Positions 1-4,957 of a DNA stretch of 5,604 nt are shown here, piece after piece. Made by a program: the position numbers and the translations under genes. This DNA comes from Smithella sp. (GTDB lineage: Bacteria > Desulfobacterota > Syntrophia > Syntrophales > Smithellaceae): the NCBI GenBank assembly GCA_012797505.1, contig JAAZOZ010000045.1, positions 1 to 5,604 of the forward strand, read 5' to 3'. The stretch's first letter is position 1, and every line of letters begins with the position of its first letter. The notes under the pieces were generated by a model. That model ran no database searches. It saw nothing but the letters and a program-made list of their open reading frames with translations, and was not told where the DNA came from.

Positions 1-16
1 AACAAACGGCCATCCT

Positions 17-53
17 TAAGATTTCTCGTCGCTCACGCTCCTCGAAATGACAT
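17..53 (-). repeat. Dispersed imperfect-palindrome intergenic repeat, one copy
   Basis: Read on the minus strand this stretch begins TGTCATTTCGAGGAGCG and ends CGACGAGAAATCTT. The ends ATTTC (21-25) and GAAAT (44-48) pair, so the transcript could fold into an imperfect hairpin. I recognise the pattern as resembling short dispersed repeats of the form 'GTCATTnCGAGGAGCG...GCGACGA...' that occur in many copies between genes in several bacterial phyla, including Deltaproteobacteria. Only one copy lies in this window, so repetitiveness is inferred from memory of the pattern and not shown here. It sits downstream of the dehydrogenase, the usual kind of position for such elements. Confidence 0.6.
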
Positions 54-122
54 TTTTCAAAGCTCTCATAAGGTGAAATCGCTGCCGCAGCCGGGTTACT
101 CGCCCATTCCCATGCGGTAAAA

Positions 123-173
123 GAGGCCAGAATGCAGGCGTATCAAGGAAGCGGATCCTTCCAGAAACGGCCT
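123..173 (-). terminator. Weak candidate terminator after the dehydrogenase gene
   Basis: Downstream of the dehydrogenase stop codon on the minus strand, AGGCC (173-169) can pair with GGCCT (127-123), followed by CTTTT. Inside this long loop is a second small hairpin, GGAAG (147-151) with CTTCC (158-162). The outer loop is long (about 41 nt) and the T-run is short, so this is a poor intrinsic terminator. The hairpin may only be incidental. Confidence 0.22.
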
Positions 174-174
174 G

Positions 175-1389
175 TCAGTGTGCGCCAGGATGTTCGAGGA
201 CGATCTTGATCGCCCCCCTGTCCCCTTTGGACAGAAACGTTTTCACCGCGTCGCGCCAGCGGTCCATGGGAAACCGGTGGGTGATGAGGCGGCTGACGGG
301 AAGACGCTTTTCGGCGATCAGTTGCGCGGCGATGTCGAAGGAGGAGGCGCCGGACCCTTCCTGAAGAATGTGGCAGTTGATGCCCGTGACGTGCAGTTCC
401 TGGTGCCACATCGGCGTATAATCGATTTTCCCGGGTTTGAAGTTGACGCCTACCATCACGATCGTGCCTTGGCTTTTCGCCCAACGGAGCGCGTTGTTCA
501 GGCTTCCGTCATTGCCGATGGAATCGTAGATCACGTCATACCCGCCCAGGAGGATCTGGTTGCCGAAATACCCCTCGAAATATTTCGCGCAGGTTTGTTG
601 TGCGATGCGCCGGTACGGATCCTGCCGTCCCGTGATAACCTCGTCCGCGCCCAGCGCGCGGGCCATTTCGGCCTGGAAGGGATACCGCGCCAGGACGGTC
701 ACCTCGGCGTCTTTGACCATGGCTTTTGCCGCCGCGACGATTAAGAGCCCGATGGTGCCGCATCCGACGACCAGCGCGCGGTTTCCCGCCGCGGGCGGAT
801 GCTTCATGACGGCGTGCACGGCGACGGCCATCGGCTCCAACAGGAGGGCCTCGTCATTGGTCAGATTGTCGGGAACCTTGAAGGGCTGCGTTTTGTGCAT
901 CACCATCCACGGGGAGAACCCGCATCCCGCGTCCGCCACGGCCAGATCCCGGGCCCCCAGGTTTTGGCAGAGCATGTATTCTCCCCGGGCGCACTGCGGA
1001 CACATCGGGTCCAGTTCCATCTGAAAGCAGGAAGGCCAGTCGATCCGGAGGAAAACCCGGTCGCCCTTCTTCAATCCGTCAACTTCATTTCCCGTTTCCA
1101 TCACTTCCCCGAGAAGTTCATGTCCCAGGTATTTTCGGGCAATGCCCGGGGTCGCCGCCGGGAAGCATTTCGGGTCCATTTCCATGAACATGAAATGGAT
1201 GTCGGAGCCGCAAAGCCCGCAGGCCAGGTTCTTCACCTTGAGCCAGCGGGGATTGGGAATTTCCGGTTCCGGCACCTCGGCGTAGTGCGTCGGTGAAAAG
1301 GGCAGAAGCGCCGCCTGCCGGTACAGCAGGGATGCGGCCTGAACCATGACAATCCGCGGAAGACTGTTGTCGAAGTAAAGCGCCTTCAT
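175..1389 (-). CDS. Zinc-dependent medium-chain alcohol dehydrogenase
   Basis: A 404-residue cytosolic oxidoreductase of the zinc-dependent MDR superfamily, expected to interconvert an alcohol and a carbonyl with NAD(P); the substrate cannot be read from sequence. The GroES-like catalytic domain carries CGLCGSD (57-63, catalytic Cys60), GHE (89-91) and Glu185 in LLLEPMAVAVHA, the usual catalytic-zinc ligand set. A structural-zinc lobe has Cys130, Cys133 and Cys141, with an unusual first ligand (Asp127 or Cys121). The Rossmann motif GCGTIG is at 209-214. At the end of the next strand the NAD-type Asp is replaced by Ala234-Arg235 (VLARYPF), which hints at NADP preference. It is longer than the usual 340-380 residues because of extra N-terminal sequence before the first zinc motif. 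I chose the ATG at 1389 because it matches the family start (MKALYFD) and has GGAAAGGA 10 nt upstream; an in-frame ATG at 1494 would translate across the promoter. It stands alone on its strand. Confidence 0.93.
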   Translation of the reverse strand: MKALYFDNSLPRIVMVQAASLLYRQAALLPFSPTHYAEVPEPEIPNPRWLKVKNLACGLCGSDIHFMFMEMDPKCFPAATPGIARKYLGHELLGEVMETGNEVDGLKKGDRVFLRIDWPSCFQMELDPMCPQCARGEYMLCQNLGARDLAVADAGCGFSPWMVMHKTQPFKVPDNLTNDEALLLEPMAVAVHAVMKHPPAAGNRALVVGCGTIGLLIVAAAKAMVKDAEVTVLARYPFQAEMARALGADEVITGRQDPYRRIAQQTCAKYFEGYFGNQILLGGYDVIYDSIGNDGSLNNALRWAKSQGTIVMVGVNFKPGKIDYTPMWHQELHVTGINCHILQEGSGASSFDIAAQLIAEKRLPVSRLITHRFPMDRWRDAVKTFLSKGDRGAIKIVLEHPGAH

Positions 1390-1399
1390 GTTTGCTTCA

Positions 1400-1407
1400 T
1401 CCTTTCC
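1400..1407 (-). promoter_or_regulatory. Ribosome binding site fixing the dehydrogenase start
   Basis: On the minus strand GGAAAGGA lies 10 nt before the ATG at 1389. No comparable purine run precedes the alternative in-frame ATG at 1494. This supports the shorter 404-residue product. Confidence 0.7.
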
Positions 1408-1430
1408 GTTTTCTGATGATCGGTGAGAGC

Positions 1431-1460
1431 AGACTACAGGAAACCGGTTTTGTATGTCAA
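1431..1460 (-). promoter_or_regulatory. Sigma-70-type promoter of the dehydrogenase gene
   Basis: On the minus strand a perfect -35 box TTGACA (1460-1455) is followed after 18 bp by TAGTCT (1436-1431), a weak -10 with 3 of 6 consensus bases. Transcription would begin near 1424, leaving a leader of about 35 nt before the ATG at 1389. The weak -10 and 18-bp spacing suggest a promoter that may need an activator; that is inference. Confidence 0.55.
1441..1450. promoter_or_regulatory. Palindrome AAACCGGTTT between -35 and -10
   Basis: A perfect 10-bp palindrome sits inside the spacer of the dehydrogenase promoter, where a bound regulator would compete with or remodel RNA polymerase. It is short, so chance cannot be excluded, but the location is typical of an operator. 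No regulator gene lies next to it in this window. Confidence 0.35.
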
Positions 1461-1462
1461 GG

Positions 1463-1485
1463 AAATCATGACAGAAAATCATGAT
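1463..1485. promoter_or_regulatory. Direct repeat of AAATCATGA upstream of the -35 box
   Basis: AAATCATGA occurs at 1463-1471 and again at 1476-1484, start-to-start spacing 13 bp. Each copy contains the palindrome TCATGA, and the second extends to ATCATGAT (1478-1485). The pair lies immediately upstream of the dehydrogenase -35 box, the place expected for an activator site. A further perfect palindrome, GGAACGGTTCC, lies at 1503-1513. Confidence 0.35.
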
Positions 1486-1502
1486 CGGCGGCAAGCCCGT
1501 TT

Positions 1503-1513
1503 GGAACGGTTCC
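1503..1513. promoter_or_regulatory. Perfect short inverted repeat GGAAC-G-GTTCC
   Basis: Two 5-bp arms flank a single central base, in the divergent intergenic region between the dehydrogenase and lipoprotein genes, about 43 bp upstream of the dehydrogenase -35 box. It could be an upstream regulator site; no family is assigned. Confidence 0.25.
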
Positions 1514-1571
1514 GTTCAGAGGGAAAACGGACCTTCATTTTCATTTTCAGGCGGATTTTCCGGCAGAAAAG

Positions 1572-1590
1572 TTTTCAAAACCCTTGAAAA
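1572..1590. promoter_or_regulatory. Inverted repeat TTTTCAA-N5-TTGAAAA
   Basis: Perfect 7-bp arms (1572-1578 and 1584-1590) with a 5-bp centre. The right arm includes TTGAAA (1584-1589), which can serve as the -35 box of the lipoprotein gene, so a protein bound here would cover it. Stems of A-T pairs make an RNA-hairpin role less likely than a protein site. Confidence 0.35.
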
Positions 1591-1612
1591 ATCTTCGGTG
1601 GCGTGATTTACA
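1584..1612 (+). promoter_or_regulatory. Possible promoter of the lipoprotein gene
   Basis: TTGAAA (1584-1589, 5 of 6 -35 bases) is followed after 17 bp by TTTACA (1607-1612, 3 of 6 -10 bases). The start would fall near 1619, giving an A/T-rich leader of about 45 nt. A second pairing, TTGCTT (1622) with TATTTT (1644), would start transcription in the ribosome site and was not preferred. Confidence 0.35.
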
Positions 1613-1663
1613 CACAAAAAGTTGCTTAAAATTCATTTTTTACTATTTTATTCAAGGGGTTTT

Positions 1664-2197
1664 ATGAGAGAGACGGTGCAAACGGGTTTCTTGTTGCTGA
1701 CGGTGATCTTTCTTCTTTCGGGCTGTGAGATGAGAAATCCACCGGACTGGGTCGTGTATCATACGGATGACGACGGGATTTATTTGTATGACCGGGCGAA
1801 TATCGAGAAGGACAAAAAAAGGCCTATCGTGAAAGTGTGGGACGGAGCGCTTCTTAGCGACGCGTACAGAAAGGATACGATTCAGCCGAAAACCAAAGAT
1901 GGGTCTTTGCCCGAAGAAATGGCAGCCTTGGCTGTGGTCAGGAATCTTGAGACCATTGATTGCGCCAATCAGAAATATAAAATCTCCATCGTCGTTTTAT
2001 ACGATTCAAACGGCAAAATATTGCTTTCCGGCTACGATGAGGATCATCCGGAATGGAAGCACATCCTGTTGTTGATGTTCCGGGCGAAAGACGGCTCCGT
2101 GCTGCGCACGCGGTATAAAACGGATGCCTCCGGATGGAGAGATATCGCTCCGGATTCACACGGCGATTCATTACGAAAAGCAGTCTGCACGCCATAA
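1664..2197 (+). CDS. Lipoprotein resembling the surface-adhesin protein E family
   Basis: A 177-residue secreted lipoprotein. The N-terminus has one Arg, a hydrophobic core (8-18) and the lipobox LLSGC (17-21), so signal peptidase II should cleave before Cys21, leaving a lipid-anchored protein of 157 residues. Position +2 is Glu and not Asp, which by the E. coli rule favours the outer membrane. The mature part has DWVVYHTDDDGIYLYD (28-43), VKVW (56-59), ETIDC (96-100), a YDSNGK turn (113-118), GWRDIAPDS (157-165) and a final VC (174-175). This order of W/DG-Y-D, V-x-W, mid-chain Cys, W-x-x-I-x-P-x-S and terminal Cys is what I know from adhesin E-like domains; Cys100 and Cys175 could form a disulfide. 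Adhesion itself is not shown. ATG 1664 is chosen because AGGGG (1655-1659) precedes it and the lipobox then lies at normal depth; a TTG at 1622 in frame would add 14 residues without a ribosome site. Confidence 0.75.
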   Translation: MRETVQTGFLLLTVIFLLSGCEMRNPPDWVVYHTDDDGIYLYDRANIEKDKKRPIVKVWDGALLSDAYRKDTIQPKTKDGSLPEEMAALAVVRNLETIDCANQKYKISIVVLYDSNGKILLSGYDEDHPEWKHILLLMFRAKDGSVLRTRYKTDASGWRDIAPDSHGDSLRKAVCTP

Positions 2198-2238
2198 CAC
2201 GTATTCCCCTCCTGTCGCTTCCGTTCTGCGATCGCCCC

Positions 2239-2258
2239 AAAAGCCTGCTCCCGCAGGC
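2239..2258 (-). terminator. GC hairpin with tail that fits a minus-strand terminator
   Basis: GCCTGC (2243-2248) and GCAGGC (2253-2258) form a perfect 6-bp GC-rich stem with a 4-nt loop, 46 nt after the lipoprotein stop. On the plus strand no T-run follows, so it is a poor terminator for the lipoprotein mRNA, though it might stabilise the 3' end. On the minus strand the loop is GGGA (a GNRA tetraloop) and TTTT (2242-2239) follows, so it reads better as a terminator of antisense transcripts entering from the right. Confidence 0.4.
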
Positions 2259-2296
2259 ACGCTGCGCATGAATCTGGGAAAAAGGTTATTATTTTC

Positions 2297-2325
2297 TTGA
2301 CATAGGAGTCCATGCCTCCTATAGT
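2297..2325 (+). promoter_or_regulatory. Strong sigma-70 promoter of the kinase-phosphatase operon
   Basis: TTGACA (2297-2302, 6 of 6) and TATAGT (2320-2325, 5 of 6) are separated by exactly 17 bp, the optimum. Transcription should start around 2331-2333, giving a leader of about 75 nt before the kinase ATG at 2407. An A/T-rich stretch (2286-2296) precedes the -35 box. This is the best promoter in the window and separates the kinase operon from the lipoprotein gene. Confidence 0.8.
2302..2322. promoter_or_regulatory. Operator-like inverted repeat ATAGGAG-N7-CTCCTAT
   Basis: Perfect 7-bp arms (2302-2308 and 2316-2322) flank TCCATGC. The dyad runs from the last base of the -35 box to inside the -10 box, so any dimeric protein bound here would block or remodel RNA polymerase. 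The 17-bp spacer is already optimal, which argues for repression and against MerR-type realignment of a long spacer. The regulator is not in the window. Confidence 0.6.
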
Positions 2326-2406
2326 TCAACTGAAAAATAAGAACTCATCACTTAAGCTCTAATTTTCATTGCAGTTGTTCACCTTCTTCTGAAAAAGGGA
2401 TCAGGC

Positions 2407-4947
2407 ATGAAAAAAATTTCCAAGTCGATGATTTCCGATTTTATTCTGGGCGTCGTTTTAATGCTGTTGACGCTCTTCGCCTTTTTTCTCTCCTGGGGCC
2501 CTCTGGAAACGCTGGAAAACAGCCTTTACGACTTGCGGGCCAATCTGCGGGTCACGTCGTCGAAGGCCCCGGTTGCCGTCATTGCCATTGATGAACAAAG
2601 CATCGCCAACCTGGGCCGGTGGCCCTGGCCCCGCGCTCATATCGCCTCCATGGTTGATCTGCTGCAATCCTACCAGGTAAAAGTCATCGGTCTGGACATT
2701 ATCTATTCGGAGAAAGACATCAATCAGGGGCTGGTCGAGGTGCGCAGCCTGATCAGGAGCATTGAGGGAGAACCGGAGCCGGCGCAGCCGGAAGCCTCCG
2801 AAGCCAACCCGCCCATTCCAAAAAAAGCCGTTCTTCAAAGCAAGCCGGCCCCCAAAAAGCAAGGGCTGGAAGATATTTTGACGGCGCTGAAGGAATCCGA
2901 AAAAAGGCTCGACAACGACACCATTCTGGCCGGCGCAATTGCCTCCGGCAAAAATGTCGTTTTGCCGCTGTTTTTTGTGCCCGGTCCGCCGACGGGGCGA
3001 ACCGCCTCGAACCTGCCGGAGCATCTGCTGAAAAATGCTCTTTCTCCGGCGGGGGGAGACGACAGCATCACTGCGCGGGCCATGGTTCCTCCCATTCCCG
3101 AATTTGCCTCGGGCGCCCTGGGATTGGGGCACATCAATATTTTCCCGGACCCGGACGGCACGGTGCGCAGCGAAGCTCTGTTTGTCAATTTTGAAGAAAA
3201 GCTTTTCCCGTCGTTCGCCCTGCAGCTGACGTTGAAATACCTCAATTACGATTTGAAGCAGGTTCGTCCGGGCAAAAATATCACCTTCGGCCGCAAGAAA
3301 ATTCCGGTTTATGAAAACAACCGGATGCTGATCAGCTTCAAAGAGGGGATTCCCTATTATTCGTATTTTGACGTCGTCAATAAAAAGATCGCGCCCGAAG
3401 TGTTCAAGGACAAGATTGTAATTATCGCCCAGAGCGCGGCGGGGCTGGGCACCATGCAGGTCACCCCGGTTGCCGTCAACGTGCCGCCCGGGACCGTCAT
3501 TGCCAATGTGATCGACAACATCATCAACGGCGATCACATTACGCGTCCGGATTGGGCGCTCACGCTGGAACTCATCATGATCCTGATCTTCGGCCCTTAC
3601 GTCGCGCTGGTCATTCCGCAAATCAAGGCGGGCATCAGCGCGGCGGTTTCGCTGGTTCTGCTTTTGGCCTGGATGATTGCGGCCATTTATCTTTTTGCCG
3701 CTTACGGGCACTGGGTCAAGGCGCTGTATCCGGCGCTCCTCCTGCTGATTGGCTACATCGTGATCGTCTCCAAGCGTTATCTGCTGACGGAAAAAGCGAA
3801 GGATCGCATGGAAGCGGACAGTGTCGAAACCAACAAAATGCTCGGGCTGTCCTTCCAGGGGCAGGGCCTGCTGGACATGGCGTTCGACAAATTCCGCAAA
3901 TGCCCCGTGGAGGACGAGTCCGTGAAAGATCTGCTCTATAATCTTGGGCTGGATTTTGAGCGGAAGCGGATGTTCAACAAGGCGGTGGCGGTTTATCAGC
4001 ATATCGCGCAGGCGGGGGCGTTCAAAGATATCGACGACCGCATCAAGAAGCTGACGACAGCCGGGGAAACGATGATTTTCGGTCTTTCCGGCGCCAAGAA
4101 AGAAGCGACCGTTATTATGGACAACACCGAAATCAAGCCGACGCTCGGACGCTATGAAATCGTCAAGGAACTGGGACGCGGCGCTATGGGCACGGTCTTT
4201 TTGGGCAAAGACCCGCGCATCAACCGGGAAGTGGCCATCAAAACGCTGCGCTACGAGGAGATTGACGCCGAACAGATCGACGAAGTGAAGAAAAGGTTTT
4301 TCCGGGAGGCGGAAGCGGCCGGCAAATTGTCCCATCCGAATATTGTCACTATTTACGACGTCGGCGAGGATTACGAAATTGCCTACATGGCCATGGAATT
4401 GCTGGACGGTTCGGATCTGGCCAAATACACCAAGAAGGAAAATCTCCTGCCGACTCCGGAAATTGTGCGAATCGTTTCTTCGGTCGCTTCGGCCCTGGAC
4501 TATGCCCATGCCAACGGCATCGTGCATCGCGACATCAAACCGGCCAATATCATGATTCTGACGAACGGCGAGGTCAAAGTCGCGGATTTCGGCATCGCCC
4601 GGGTGATGGCCACATCGAAAACGCAAACCGGCGTGGTCCTCGGGACGCCCAGCTACATGTCGCCGGAGCAGATTGCGGGCAAAAAAGTGGACGGGCGATC
4701 CGATTTGTTTTCGCTGGGCGTTGTCCTCTATGAGCTGATTTCGGGAGAAAAACCCTTCAACGGCGACAGCATTGCCACGCTGATGTACAATATCACCACC
4801 ACTGCGCCGCAGGCCATTCAGGAGCTGTCTCCCGCCATTCCGGATGCCATGGCGGGGATTGTGGAAAAGCTTCTGGCCAAGGATGTGGAGGCCCGCTACC
4901 AGACGGGGAAAGCACTGGCGGATGATTTGCTTGCCTGTTTAAAATAA
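2407..4947 (+). CDS. CHASE2-domain transmembrane Ser/Thr protein kinase
   Basis: An 846-residue receptor kinase. TM1 (10-30) leads into a periplasmic CHASE2 sensor (about 35-378) with the family marks VAVIAIDEQSIANLG-RWPWPR (56-76), GLDIIY (95-100), LGHINIFPDPDGTVR (240-254) and a final VIDNIING (368-375). A Pro/Ala/Glu/Lys-rich insert occupies about 119-150. Three TM helices follow (about 385-403, 409-432, 438-456), placing the C-terminus in the cytoplasm. Residues 476-537 look like two TPR-type helix pairs. The Hanks kinase domain starts near 583: glycine loop GRGAMG (590-595), Lys612 in VAIK, Glu634, HRDIKPAN (707-714), DFG (727-729), TQT (739-741), GTPSYMSPE (746-754), Asp766 and Arg830. 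All catalytic residues are present, so it should phosphorylate Ser/Thr; TQT aligns with the autophosphorylated Thr171/Thr173 of mycobacterial PknB. The start has AAGGGA (2395-2400) 6 nt upstream. The next gene, 10 nt on, encodes its likely phosphatase. Signal and substrates are unknown. Confidence 0.95.
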   Translation: MKKISKSMISDFILGVVLMLLTLFAFFLSWGPLETLENSLYDLRANLRVTSSKAPVAVIAIDEQSIANLGRWPWPRAHIASMVDLLQSYQVKVIGLDIIYSEKDINQGLVEVRSLIRSIEGEPEPAQPEASEANPPIPKKAVLQSKPAPKKQGLEDILTALKESEKRLDNDTILAGAIASGKNVVLPLFFVPGPPTGRTASNLPEHLLKNALSPAGGDDSITARAMVPPIPEFASGALGLGHINIFPDPDGTVRSEALFVNFEEKLFPSFALQLTLKYLNYDLKQVRPGKNITFGRKKIPVYENNRMLISFKEGIPYYSYFDVVNKKIAPEVFKDKIVIIAQSAAGLGTMQVTPVAVNVPPGTVIANVIDNIINGDHITRPDWALTLELIMILIFGPYVALVIPQIKAGISAAVSLVLLLAWMIAAIYLFAAYGHWVKALYPALLLLIGYIVIVSKRYLLTEKAKDRMEADSVETNKMLGLSFQGQGLLDMAFDKFRKCPVEDESVKDLLYNLGLDFERKRMFNKAVAVYQHIAQAGAFKDIDDRIKKLTTAGETMIFGLSGAKKEATVIMDNTEIKPTLGRYEIVKELGRGAMGTVFLGKDPRINREVAIKTLRYEEIDAEQIDEVKKRFFREAEAAGKLSHPNIVTIYDVGEDYEIAYMAMELLDGSDLAKYTKKENLLPTPEIVRIVSSVASALDYAHANGIVHRDIKPANIMILTNGEVKVADFGIARVMATSKTQTGVVLGTPSYMSPEQIAGKKVDGRSDLFSLGVVLYELISGEKPFNGDSIATLMYNITTTAPQAIQELSPAIPDAMAGIVEKLLAKDVEARYQTGKALADDLLACLK

Positions 4948-4952
4948 GGAGG
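4946..4952 (+). promoter_or_regulatory. Ribosome binding site overlapping the kinase stop codon
   Basis: AAGGAGG is a full Shine-Dalgarno whose first two bases are the end of the kinase TAA (4945-4947). It lies 5 nt before TTG (4958-4960), which fixes a TTG start for the phosphatase. No ATG or GTG fits this spacing in the PP2C frame. The overlap implies translational coupling of the pair. Confidence 0.85.
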
Positions 4953-4957
4953 CGCCC

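Noticed and set aside
178..1296. Several plus-strand open frames of 150-190 codons opposite the dehydrogenase
   Set aside because: The minus strand carries a full, motif-complete dehydrogenase; these frames have no homology I recognise and no ribosome sites.
1390..1494. Upstream in-frame ATG at 1494 as the dehydrogenase start
   Set aside because: The extra 35 residues do not look like the family, and their codons span the TTGACA promoter and its palindromes; the ATG at 1389 has a proper ribosome site.
1622..1663. TTG at 1622 as the lipoprotein start
   Set aside because: It would add 14 residues ahead of an already complete lipoprotein signal peptide and has no Shine-Dalgarno, whereas ATG 1664 has AGGGG just upstream.
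2228..2235. GCGATCGC, identical to the cyanobacterial HIP1 octamer
   Set aside because: A single copy of an 8-bp palindrome in GC-rich DNA is expected by chance, and the rest of the window does not suggest a cyanobacterium.
2198..2330. A minus-strand open frame in the intergenic region before the kinase, continuing opposite the lipoprotein gene
   Set aside because: It overlaps the strong promoter and the GC hairpin, and its product shows no domain; the region is better read as regulatory DNA.
2458..4626. A 722-codon open frame on the minus strand inside the kinase gene
   Set aside because: It lies wholly opposite a gene with every kinase and CHASE2 motif intact, shows no recognisable domain, is rich in Arg/Gly/Phe/Gln as expected from antisense codon bias, and has no convincing ribosome site. 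It is a compositional shadow.
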